Notes under the pieces: generated by a model | The model's database searches: none | Seen by the model: only the letters and a program-made list of their open reading frames with translations | What the model was told of the DNA's origin: nothing | Source of the DNA: Kytococcus schroeteri | GTDB lineage: Bacteria > Actinomycetota > Actinomycetes > Actinomycetales > Dermatophilaceae | Length of the DNA: 64,000 nucleotides | Reading direction: 5' to 3' | Assembly: GCF_042433515.1 (NCBI RefSeq) | Contig: NZ_JBHLVH010000013.1 | Location: 124,001 to 188,000 of the forward strand | Position numbers and translations under genes: made by a program | In this document: positions 24,501 to 31,340 of the stretch, piece after piece | Numbering within the stretch: position 1 is the stretch's first letter | Layout: every line of letters begins with the position of its first letter

Positions 24501-26377
24501 AGGTGCCCGCCGAGCTCGGCCGGACGCCCCAGGCCGTCGCCGTGCCAGAAGGGCAGCTTGCCGGGCTGGCCGGGCGCGGGGGAGACGAGCACCTGGTCGT
24601 GGGTGATGTCCTCGATGCGCCACGACGAGGTGCCCAGGGTGAACACGTCACCCACCCGCGACTCGTAGACCATCTCCTCGTCGAGCTCACCCACCCGGCG
24701 CCCCGGACCCTCGCCGCCGGCGAGGAACACGCCGAACAACCCGCGGTCGGGGATCGTGCCGCCGGAGAGCACCGCCAGTCGCTGCGCCCCGGGACGGGCG
24801 GTGAGCGTGTCGTCCACGCGGTCCCAGACCAGGCGCGGCCGCAGGTCGGCGAAGTCCTCCGAGGGGTAGCGGCCCGTGAGCATCTCCAGCACGGACTCCA
24901 GCACCGCCCGCGAGAGGTCGGCCCACGGGGCGGCGCGCCGCACCATCGCGTGGAGGTCGGTGACGGTCCAGTTGTCCAGCGCGCAGGCCGCCACCACCTG
25001 CTGGGCCAGCACGTCCAGCGGGTTGGCGGGTACGCGCAGCGCCTCGATGCCGCCGGCCCGCATCTGCTCCACCACCACCGTGGTCTCCAGGAGGTCCTGC
25101 CGGTGCAGGGCGTGGAAGCTGCCGCGGCTCACCGCCCCCACCTGGTGACCGGCGCGCCCCACCCGCTGCAGGCCGCTGGCCACGCTGGGCGGGGACTCCA
25201 CCTGCACCACGAGGTCCACCGCGCCCATGTCGATGCCGAGCTCCAGCGAGCTGGTGGCCACCACCGCCGGCAGCGTGCCGGCCTTGAGGGCGTCCTCGAT
25301 CTCGGCGCGGTGCTCCTTGCTCACCGACCCGTGGTGGGCCCGTGCCAGCACCGGTGGAGCCCCGGCCGACGCGCCGGCCGTGCGCTCGGCCCAGATCTCG
25401 TTGAGGCGGGCCGTCAGCCGCTCGGCCGAGCGGCGCGAGTTGCAGAACACGAGCGTGGAGGTGTGGGCGGCGATCTCGTCGACGATCCGCTGCTCCACGT
25501 GCGGCCAGACGCTGGCCCGGTCGCGGGGGTCGGCGGACTCGGGCGAGAGGTCGGCCAGCGTGAGGTGCTCGGGCAGCGCGAGGTCCTCACCCGCATCGGG
25601 CACGGGGACCGGCGCGGCGCCCGGCGCGGTGGCGAGGTCCGCCAGGTCCGGCACGTCGGCGTGCACCGCCAGGTCCCACTGCTTGGTGGCCGGGGGCTGC
25701 ACCACGGTGACCGGCCGGCCCCCGGCCAGCCAGCGTCCCACCTCGTCCACCGGCCGCACCGTGGCCGACAGCCCGATGCGCTGGGCCGGCCGCTCGAGGA
25801 GGGCGTCGAGCCGCTCCAGGGTGAGGGCCAGGTGCGCCCCGCGCTTGGTGCCCGCCATCGCGTGCACCTCGTCGAGCACCACGGTGGTCACCCCGGAGAG
25901 CTGCTCGCGGGCCTTCGAGGTGAGCAGCAGGTAGAGCGACTCCGGGGTGGTGATGAGCACGTCCGCACCGTGGCTGGCGAAACGGCGCCGGTCCGCGGGG
26001 GACGTGTCGCCGGAGCGCAGTGAGACCCCCACCCGCGGGGGCTCGGTGCCCAAGCGCACCGCGGCGTGCCCGATGCCGGCCAGGGGCGCGGCCAGATTGC
26101 GCTCCACGTCGACCGCCAGTGCCTTGAGCGGGGAGACGTAGACCACGCTGCACGGCGCGGTGGGGACCTCGTGGTCCGGGCGCGGGACGAACTGGTCGAG
26201 CGACCACAGGAAGGCCGAGAGCGTCTTGCCCGACCCGGTGGGGGCCACCACCACGGTGTGCTCGCCCCGGCTGATGGCGTCCCACGCGCCGGCCTGGGCG
26301 GCGGTGGGCGCGGCGAAGCTCGCCTCGAACCACGCACGGGTGGCGGGGGAGAACCGGGAGAGCACGTCGTCCGTCAT
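21590..26377 (-). CDS. lhr: Lhr-type ATP-dependent DNA helicase (long form)
   Basis: This large SF2 helicase of 1595 residues is associated with DNA repair in actinobacteria. Visible motifs are the Q-like PTAAQAGAWDAISRG (24-38), Walker A APTGSGKT (45-52), VVLDEVHAM (about 165-173), a SATVRP motif, VFCNSRR and the C-lobe VGRAGHQVG. The rest matches the Lhr core winged helix and the long C-terminal domain found only in the full-length form. The gene is directly upstream of nei and shares 8 nt with it. CAGGCT lies 8 nt before the ATG, and no Shine-Dalgarno is evident. It is one of the longest genes in the window. Confidence 0.93.
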   Translation of the reverse strand: MTDDVLSRFSPATRAWFEASFAAPTAAQAGAWDAISRGEHTVVVAPTGSGKTLSAFLWSLDQFVPRPDHEVPTAPCSVVYVSPLKALAVDVERNLAAPLAGIGHAAVRLGTEPPRVGVSLRSGDTSPADRRRFASHGADVLITTPESLYLLLTSKAREQLSGVTTVVLDEVHAMAGTKRGAHLALTLERLDALLERPAQRIGLSATVRPVDEVGRWLAGGRPVTVVQPPATKQWDLAVHADVPDLADLATAPGAAPVPVPDAGEDLALPEHLTLADLSPESADPRDRASVWPHVEQRIVDEIAAHTSTLVFCNSRRSAERLTARLNEIWAERTAGASAGAPPVLARAHHGSVSKEHRAEIEDALKAGTLPAVVATSSLELGIDMGAVDLVVQVESPPSVASGLQRVGRAGHQVGAVSRGSFHALHRQDLLETTVVVEQMRAGGIEALRVPANPLDVLAQQVVAACALDNWTVTDLHAMVRRAAPWADLSRAVLESVLEMLTGRYPSEDFADLRPRLVWDRVDDTLTARPGAQRLAVLSGGTIPDRGLFGVFLAGGEGPGRRVGELDEEMVYESRVGDVFTLGTSSWRIEDITHDQVLVSPAPGQPGKLPFWHGDGLGRPAELGGHLGAFVREVATGAEADVRERLTASGLDAWAVDNVVAHVQAQAEATTAVPDDRTVVVERFRDELGDWRVVVHSPWGSPVHAPWALVLAERLRERFGVDVQAMHADDGIVLRLPDLGGWDAWSVPDAVPAGSGGTGADADSGTGPTPTTLDARSLDAALAELVALDPEEVNDEVTALVGGSALFASRFRECAARALLLPRRRPDRRQALWKQRQRAASLLEVAAGHPDFPIVLEAVREVLQDVYDVPALTELMRRMARREVRTVFVETPGASPFAQNLMFGYVAQFLYEGDSPLAERRAAALALDPTLLADLLGRSEGAGLRDLLDPQAVLDTEAELQHTAPDRRARHAEDLADLLRVLGPLDAEEIAARSVPDADVPAWTAALEASRRAVQVPVGGRPCWAAVEDVARLRDALGTPVPPGLPLAAMVVSTDPLTDLVVRHARTHGPFTPDQLATRLGLGRAVVVPALRALVRDGRLVEGALRPLAAGGGEATDGIGPDFCDAEVLRRLRRRSLAALRAEVEPVGGEEFARFVLRWQGLSSPSRGVDAVARALEQLTGAVLPASAVETLVLPARVRDYAPAMLDELLAGGEFVWVSHGLLAGDDLWVSFHPADQAPVTRPVPQDAPDAASARVEELLARRGASRWAELHAAHEEAPDAELLTTSGAWTDAVWELVGAGRLTSDTFAPVRARLSGGRTAQKSRPQARRARASGRPASLRGLGLAGGRGAGAASPGAGLRSGRPPSTPDLLTGRWSLLPTVDTDPTVRAVAAAEVALDRHGVVTRGAVAAEGVDGGFAALYRVLAAAEDAGRVRRGYFVESLGAAQFAPSGAVDLLRTDRSGSPAGTRPEGAPIARLLSACDPAVVHGAALSWPETTGGSHRPSRKAGAMVALVDGVPAVWWERGGRTALTFTTDPARLAAAARAAADAVTARRIAGLSVETIDGEPALRSESPLVAALQEAGFGATPKGWRLRA

Positions 26378-26426
26378 CGGGGGTCAGCCTGCCACCGCGC
26401 ACCGACGACCTCGCGCGGGGACGTAC

Positions 26427-26462
26427 GTGAGGGCCCGCAGCCGGGTGGCTGCGGGCCCTCAC
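26427..26462. terminator. Hairpin terminator
   Basis: GTGAGGGCCCGCAGCC (26427-26442) pairs with GGCTGCGGGCCCTCAC (26447-26462) around GGGT, 16 bp perfect. Outer ACGTAC (26421-26426) and GTACGT (26471-26476) could extend the structure. It follows the WGxxGxxG-type gene and precedes lhr, both on the minus strand. Confidence 0.7.
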
Positions 26463-26480
26463 GACGGGGCGTACGTCGCG

Positions 26481-26870
26481 TCAGCGACGGCCGGTGCCCG
26501 GCAGGTCGTCGCGGTCCAGGCGGCCGTCGCCGTCACCGAAGCGGTCGTCCGCACGTTGGGTGAGGCCGTCGGTGCGGGAGGTGACGTCGGCGCGGGTGGT
26601 GATCGTGTGACGCACCTCGGTCTCCTCGCGCTTCCTGCCACCCATGCCCAGCAGGCCGGCGAGGCCCAGGAGGCCCAGCAGGCCCCACGGGAAGCCCTTG
26701 TCCTCGTCCTTCTCCTCCGAGGTGGAGGTGGTCTCCTCGGCCTGGGTGGTCACGGTGCCCGAGGCCGGGGCCTCGTTGCTCGGGGTGTTCTGGGCGTGGG
26801 CCGGCGCCACGGCGGTCAGCGGGGCGGCGGCCAGTGCCAGGATCAGGGCGATGGACCGGGTGGTACGCAC
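26481..26870 (-). CDS. Secreted protein with WGxxGxxG segment and acidic EF-hand-like tail
   Basis: The precursor has 129 residues. A signal peptide (SIALILALAAAPLTAVAPAHA, ending near residue 27) is followed by a Thr/Glu-rich spacer. The hydrophobic FPWGLLGLLGLAGLLGMGGR comes next, which looks like a WGxxGxxG-type membrane or sorting segment. The tail contains DRFGDGDGRLDRDDLP, resembling a calcium-binding loop. The GTG at 26870 is preceded by AAGGAG with 7-nt spacing. Function unknown. Similar short proteins are known as WGxxGxxG-CTERM candidates, but here the motif is internal. Confidence 0.6.
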   Translation of the reverse strand: MRTTRSIALILALAAAPLTAVAPAHAQNTPSNEAPASGTVTTQAEETTSTSEEKDEDKGFPWGLLGLLGLAGLLGMGGRKREETEVRHTITTRADVTSRTDGLTQRADDRFGDGDGRLDRDDLPGTGRR

Positions 26871-27002
26871 GGTCTCACTCCTTGCATCGGATCGGGGCGG
26901 TGGCGATCTGCCGGTGTCCCAGTTCCCTTCGACCCAAGCACAGTTCGTCGGGGCACGCGGGGGGAGGAAGGGGATGCGCGAGGGGCCTGTGAGACTGACG
27001 CC

Positions 27003-27239
27003 ATGCGCAACAGCCAGCTGGACGAGCTCATGGCCGCGGAGTTCGGGGCCGCGATGGCCGGCCACATCCGTCGCAACCACGTGCTCTCGGAGGTGGCGGG
27101 GGAGCGCACGGTCGAGGAGGCCCTGGCCGCCGGCGTGCCGCCGCGGCAGGTGTGGCACTCGCTGTGCGTGGACTTCGACGTGCCAGCCGAGCGGCAGTGG
27201 GGGCCGGACCCGGGGCCTCCCGCCGGGCGGGTCGACTGA
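27003..27239 (+). CDS. DUF3046 family protein
   Basis: The small cytoplasmic protein of 78 residues shows the core pattern HVLSEVAGERTVEEALAAGV and VWHSLCVDFDVPAERQW that defines DUF3046. In actinobacteria this family usually sits just upstream of recA, as it does here (294 nt before). The first ten residues diverge from the common MRLTEFW start. Function unknown. No strong Shine-Dalgarno is visible. Confidence 0.8.
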   Translation: MRNSQLDELMAAEFGAAMAGHIRRNHVLSEVAGERTVEEALAAGVPPRQVWHSLCVDFDVPAERQWGPDPGPPAGRVD

Positions 27240-27301
27240 GGCCGGGCGGACGGGTGCGTCGTGTCACGGGGCAGGGGCGCGACACGCCGAACAGTCGTCG
27301 G

Positions 27302-27330
27302 TCGACGGGCGAACAGGTGTTCTGTAGTCT
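27302..27330 (+). promoter_or_regulatory. recA promoter P1 (LexA-overlapped)
   Basis: TCGACG (27302-27307, -35-like) and TAGTCT (27325-27330, -10) are separated by 17 nt. The LexA box lies inside the spacer, so repressor binding would block RNA polymerase. This gives a 5' leader of about 195 nt before recA. Confidence 0.6.
27310..27323. promoter_or_regulatory. LexA/SOS box upstream of recA
   Basis: CGAACAGGTGTTCT matches the actinobacterial/Gram-positive LexA operator CGAAC-N4-GTTCG at all positions of both half-sites except the last base. It sits in the spacer of promoter P1. Confidence 0.8.
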
Positions 27331-27401
27331 GTGCGCAGGAACGCTCGCCGTGCGCCTCGGCCCGTCAGCTCGTCCACAGTCCGTGGCGCGCTCGGGGGAG
27401 G

Positions 27402-27424
27402 TTGTCGGTGGGCGCTCCTAGCGT
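27402..27424 (+). promoter_or_regulatory. RecA-NDp (PafBC-type) promoter upstream of recA
   Basis: TTGTCGGTG (27402-27410), then 8 nt, then TAGCGT (27419-27424) fits the RecA-NDp consensus known in mycobacteria, the motif used by the LexA-independent DNA-damage regulator PafBC. recA begins 109 nt downstream. The region 27240-27532 holds these two promoters and no gene. Confidence 0.75.
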
Positions 27425-27532
27425 CTGACGCAGACCCGTGAACGACCGCCCGGGGATCAACCGGGCCGTCCCGCGGGAGGCATGCGTCGAAGGTGGGCGC
27501 GCCCGACACGATGTGACAAGGAAGTGGTGAGC

Positions 27533-28636
27533 ATGGCCGGCAAGAAGACCAACACCGACCCGACCGCGGAGCGCGCGCGGTCCCTCGACGCCGTGATGGC
27601 GCAGATCGAGAAGCAGCACGGCAAGGGCGCCGTGATGCGCCTGGGTGACGACACGCGTCCGCCCATCGCCACCATCCCGACGGGGTCCATTGCCCTCGAC
27701 GTCGCGCTCGGCCTGGGTGGCCTGCCCCGCGGGCGTGTCATCGAGATCTACGGCCCGGAGTCCTCCGGTAAGACGACCGTGGCCCTGCACGCCGTGGCCA
27801 ACGCGCAGAAGGCCGGCGGCATCGCGGCGTTCATCGACGCCGAGCACGCGCTGGACCCGGAGTACGCCCGGAAGCTGGGTGTGGACGTCGACAACCTGCT
27901 CGTGTCGCAGCCCGACACCGGTGAGCAGGCGCTGGAGATCGCGGACATGCTGATCCGCTCCGGTGCGCTGGACATCATCGTCATCGACTCCGTGGCGGCC
28001 CTGGTGCCCCGCGCCGAGATCGAGGGCGAGATGGGTGACTCCCACGTGGGTCTGCAGGCCCGCCTCATGAGCCAGGCGCTGCGCAAGATCACCGGTGCCC
28101 TGAGCAGCACCGGCACCACGGCCATCTTCATCAACCAGCTGCGCGAGAAGATCGGCGTGATGTTCGGCTCCCCGGAGACCACCACCGGTGGTAAGGCGCT
28201 GAAGTTCTACGCCTCGGTGCGCATCGACGTGCGTCGCATCGAGACGCTCAAGGACGGTACCGAGCCGGTCGGCAACCGCACCCGCGCCAAGATCGTCAAG
28301 AACAAGGTCTCGCCGCCGTTCAAGCAGGCCGAGTTCGACATCCTCTACGGGCAGGGCATCTCCCGGGAGGGCGGCATCATCGACATGGGCGTGGAGCACG
28401 GCTTCATCCGCAAGTCGGGTGCCTGGTACACCTACGACGGCGACCAGCTGGGGCAGGGCAAGGAGAACGCCCGGCAGTTCCTGCGTGACAACCCGGACCT
28501 CACCGAGGAGCTGGACCGCAAGATCAAGGCCAAGCTCGGCATCGGGGTGGACCCGAACGCGGTGACCGAGGACGTGGACGCCGAGGCGGCCGCCCTGGCC
28601 GCGGGCCAGCCCGACGAGGTCGAGGTCACCTTCTGA
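27533..28636 (+). CDS. recA: Recombinase RecA
   Basis: The central strand-exchange protein and SOS co-protease has 367 residues. It has Walker A GPESSGKT (74-81), IIVIDSVAALVPRAE (Walker B/L1), EGEMGDSHVGLQARLMSQAL, INQLREKIGVMFGSPETTTG (L2) and a short acidic C-terminal tail. The ATG at 27533 follows AAGGA and gives the usual short N-terminus. An ATG at 27482 in the same frame is less likely. No intein is present, unlike some actinobacterial recA genes. It is followed 57 nt later by recX and preceded by LexA- and PafBC-type promoters. Confidence 0.98.
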   Translation: MAGKKTNTDPTAERARSLDAVMAQIEKQHGKGAVMRLGDDTRPPIATIPTGSIALDVALGLGGLPRGRVIEIYGPESSGKTTVALHAVANAQKAGGIAAFIDAEHALDPEYARKLGVDVDNLLVSQPDTGEQALEIADMLIRSGALDIIVIDSVAALVPRAEIEGEMGDSHVGLQARLMSQALRKITGALSSTGTTAIFINQLREKIGVMFGSPETTTGGKALKFYASVRIDVRRIETLKDGTEPVGNRTRAKIVKNKVSPPFKQAEFDILYGQGISREGGIIDMGVEHGFIRKSGAWYTYDGDQLGQGKENARQFLRDNPDLTEELDRKIKAKLGIGVDPNAVTEDVDAEAAALAAGQPDEVEVTF

Positions 28637-28693
28637 CCGTGACCGCACCGCAGCGCACCGAGCGCACCACCGCACCCGTGGGACCCGGTTCCC

Positions 28694-29392
28694 GTGGGTG
28701 ACGGCCCCCTGACCCCGGGCCCCGACGCGTCGACCCCGCGTCGGGGTCCGGCCCGTGCACCGGACATGGAGGAGCTGCGTCGCATCGCGGCCGGGGAGGT
28801 GGACGGTCTCGGGGTGGGCGCGCCCACCTCCCCGCCGTCGTCCGCCCCGTCCCGGCCGTCGGCGCCACCGCCGCCCCCGGAGGACCCCGCGCAGCAGGAC
28901 GCCGAGGCCGACCCCCACGAGGTGGCGCGCGCCATCGTCCTGCGGCAGCTCACCGCCGCCCCGAGGAGCCGCCGGCAGCTCGAGGACAAGCTGGCCCAGC
29001 GGGGGTGCGATCCCGAGGTGGCCCGCGAGGTGCTCGACCGGATGGAGGCCGTCGGCCTGGTGGACGACGAGGCGTACGCCCACATGCTCGTGCGCTCCCA
29101 GCAGCAGGGTCGCGGACTGGCCCGCCGCGGGCTGGCGCACGAGCTGCGGCGCAAGGGGATCGACGAGGAGGTCGCCCAGCAGGCCCTCGCCGACGAGGTG
29201 ACACCCGACGGTGAGCGGGCCCGGGCCGAGCAGCTCGTGGCCAAGAAGTTGCGCACCATGAGCGGCCTCGACCGGCAGGTGAAGACCCGTCGGCTCGCGG
29301 GCATGCTCGCCCGCAAGGGCTACTCCGGGGAGGTCGCGTACTCGGTCATCCGCGAGGCGCTCGACCAGGACCCCGAGCACCAGCGCGACTGA
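28694..29392 (+). CDS. recX: Regulatory protein RecX
   Basis: RecX modulates RecA filaments. The 232-residue product has an N-terminal Pro/Ala-rich extension of about 75 residues and then the three-repeat RecX fold: AIVLRQLTAAPRSRRQLEDK, VDDEAYAHMLVRSQQQGRG (with the characteristic DD-AYA) and GLAHELRRKGIDEEVAQQAL, plus a final GYSGEVAYSVIREAL. The GTG at 28694 is the track start. Homologues vary in this disordered region, so the true start could be a little later. It is cotranscribed with recA and converges on the next gene, 12 nt away. Confidence 0.9.
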   Translation: MGDGPLTPGPDASTPRRGPARAPDMEELRRIAAGEVDGLGVGAPTSPPSSAPSRPSAPPPPPEDPAQQDAEADPHEVARAIVLRQLTAAPRSRRQLEDKLAQRGCDPEVAREVLDRMEAVGLVDDEAYAHMLVRSQQQGRGLARRGLAHELRRKGIDEEVAQQALADEVTPDGERARAEQLVAKKLRTMSGLDRQVKTRRLAGMLARKGYSGEVAYSVIREALDQDPEHQRD

Positions 29393-29404
29393 CCCCGCGG
29401 GCCC

Positions 29405-30748
29405 TCAGCGCGTGGACCGCGCCGTGCGCACGACCAGCTCCCGCACCTGGGCCGTGATCGCCTCCCGGTTGGCCTTGAACTGCGACGAGGTGAGCTGCGT
29501 CCTGTCCTCCGGCAGGCCCTCCAGCACCGGCGTGTGGACGTGCCCGCCGGGCACGTCCAGGCCCACGGCGTCCCGCAGCAGCGTCGCCCGGTAGGCCACC
29601 TCGTTGGAGAGGTAGTTGCCACCCCCGCCAGCCCGTGCCTGCGACCCCTCGGTGGGGCCGTCGGGCCGGACCGTCCCGGGGGACTTCGGGGCCGGGCAGG
29701 TCGTGGTCACCGGTTCGGGGGGCGTGTCGCCGGGAACCTCCGTGACCTCGGTGTTGCGCACCACGGGGAAGGGCCCGCTGGGTCGGGCGGTGAGGGCGTC
29801 CATGGGCAGCGTGGACCGGGTCCACTGGGGCTGGGGCGTCACCGTCGGGGACTGCGGGGCCGGGACCTGGCCCCGGTGGCACACGAACTCGTTGTCGTGG
29901 AACCCGGCACGCCAGGCCCCGTTCGTCACCTCGAGGTCGAACTGGCCCGGTCGCCCCTGGCTCACGGTGGTGAACGCGTCGATCCCGTCGCGGCCGGTGG
30001 TGAAGTGCGGCAGCAGCGTGTCCTCGACCATCCCGTGGTCGAAGTCCCGCCACCGCACCGGGAGCATCGCGGCCTCGATGCGCACCGGCCCGTCCGGTCC
30101 GGCGACGGTCAACCCGTCGAGCGCGAGGGCCGCGGCGCCCGACGGGTTGGCCTGGCGGACGTCCTCGTCCAAGGTGAACGGGTCGAAGCCCGTGACGAGC
30201 ACGCGCTTCACGCCGCGGCCCTTGGGGAAGTGGACGTCCTCCTGCCCGCGGGACACGCGGTCGAGGCGGTCGACGAGGTCCTGCCGCTGCGCCGCCGACA
30301 GGTGGGCGCTGCCGGCGTGCTGCCGGATGCTGGCCACCATCGCCAAGCGCGCCCAGTAGAGCGGGCGGTCGTCCCCGGCGCTCAACCACCCACCGGTGTC
30401 GACCCGGCCCTGGGCCCGGTCGACGGCGAGCTCCCACAGGGCGGCGCCGTGCTCCTGCACCACCTGCTCTGCCGCCTCGGCGTCCGGAGCCGCGCACAGG
30501 GCGCGCTGGAACGAGGCCACCTGGTCCCCGAAGCCGCCCCCGGCCACGAGGGCTGCCGCCTCGGGGCGCGCGAGGAAGGCCTCCTCGGGCGTGAGGGGGA
30601 CGTCCCCGTCCGCGCACGGGGAGGCCGGCAGGGTCGGTGCGGTGGAGGTGGCCTCGGACAGCGGGCGGCTCTGGCTCGGCCCGCCGGAGAGGGTGGTCAG
30701 GGTGACAGCCGCGGTCAGGACGGCAACGGCGCGGGTGGGGCGCGACAT
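29405..30748 (-). CDS. Secreted pyroglutamyl-peptidase-like (C15 fold) protein, active-site Cys replaced
   Basis: The precursor has 447 residues and an N-terminal signal segment (AVAVLTAAVTLTTLSGG). After a helical N-terminal domain (about 50-165), residues from about 170 resemble peptidase family C15. They show KRVLVTGFDPFTLDEDVRQ, the NPSG segment, SQGRPGQFDLEVTNG (catalytic-Glu region), then GGGGNYLSNEVAYRATLL and GGHVHTPVL. In pyroglutamyl peptidase I the motif is F-V-C-N; here it is Y-L-S-N, so Ser381 replaces the nucleophile Cys, while His405 is kept. AGGAGGATCC precedes the ATG, an excellent ribosome-binding site. It may be a serine variant or a non-catalytic secreted protein. Confidence 0.65.
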   Translation of the reverse strand: MSRPTRAVAVLTAAVTLTTLSGGPSQSRPLSEATSTAPTLPASPCADGDVPLTPEEAFLARPEAAALVAGGGFGDQVASFQRALCAAPDAEAAEQVVQEHGAALWELAVDRAQGRVDTGGWLSAGDDRPLYWARLAMVASIRQHAGSAHLSAAQRQDLVDRLDRVSRGQEDVHFPKGRGVKRVLVTGFDPFTLDEDVRQANPSGAAALALDGLTVAGPDGPVRIEAAMLPVRWRDFDHGMVEDTLLPHFTTGRDGIDAFTTVSQGRPGQFDLEVTNGAWRAGFHDNEFVCHRGQVPAPQSPTVTPQPQWTRSTLPMDALTARPSGPFPVVRNTEVTEVPGDTPPEPVTTTCPAPKSPGTVRPDGPTEGSQARAGGGGNYLSNEVAYRATLLRDAVGLDVPGGHVHTPVLEGLPEDRTQLTSSQFKANREAITAQVRELVVRTARSTR

Positions 30749-30881
30749 GGATCCTCCTGGGGTGTGGGTCACCGCACCGTACCCACCGGGACCCGAGGGG
30801 CATCGAGGACCGACCCGGACCAGGTCCCGCCCAGCGCCCCGGCTGAGATGTGGGCGTCGTCACGCCCGGTGAGTGGTCGGC

Positions 30882-31268
30882 TCAGGCCTCGCCGGCACCA
30901 CCACCGGTGCTGCCGCCGGCCACGTCGTAGGACCACAGCTCGGCGCTCATGCCCACCGGCTTCTGGCGGGGCTGCTCGCCACCCTCACCGTGCGCGCCGG
31001 ACGCGGCCTCGGAGCCCTCGGGACGGCCCTGCCCGCCGTGGGCCTTCTGGAAGTCCCGGCCGGAGGTCCACGCCTCGAAGGAGGCCTCGTCGGCCCAGCG
31101 GGTCACCACCAGCCAGACGTTGCGGCCGTCGGTGGGGCGCAGCAGCTCGAAGCCCTTGAAGCCCGGCTGGCCGTCCACGGCGCCCGCGCGCTGCGCGAAG
31201 CGGTGGGCGAGCTCGTCGCCGGAGTCGGCGGGCACGGTGATGGCGTTGATCTTGATGACGTCGCTCAT
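30882..31268 (-). CDS. mhuD: MhuD-like haem-degrading monooxygenase (ABM domain)
   Basis: The 128-residue ferredoxin-like antibiotic-biosynthesis-monooxygenase protein closely follows mycobacterial MhuD: KINAITVPADSGDELAHRFA, PGFKGFELLRPTDG, VVTRWADEASFEAW. The haem-enzyme residues correspond to Asn8, Trp67 and His77 (MhuD Asn7, Trp66, His75), with one extra residue between Trp and His. The C-terminus is extended by a Gly/Glu-rich tail. Its probable role is to break down haem to release iron in the cytoplasm. It is divergent from miaB. No Shine-Dalgarno is visible, and CACGAT lies 6 nt before the ATG (leaderless). Confidence 0.8.
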   Translation of the reverse strand: MSDVIKINAITVPADSGDELAHRFAQRAGAVDGQPGFKGFELLRPTDGRNVWLVVTRWADEASFEAWTSGRDFQKAHGGQGRPEGSEAASGAHGEGGEQPRQKPVGMSAELWSYDVAGGSTGGGAGEA

Positions 31269-31324
31269 GCCCCTATCGTGGCACCGGGCCCCTCGCGGCC
31301 GGCGGGGGAGTCACCCGCGGCGCG

Positions 31325-31330
31325 TAGAAT
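31325..31330 (+). promoter_or_regulatory. -10 element of miaB, near-leaderless
   Basis: TAGAAT lies 10 nt before the miaB ATG, predicting a 5' leader of only about 3-4 nt. No ribosome-binding sequence fits in between. Confidence 0.5.
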
Positions 31331-31340
31331 CCGCCCCACG

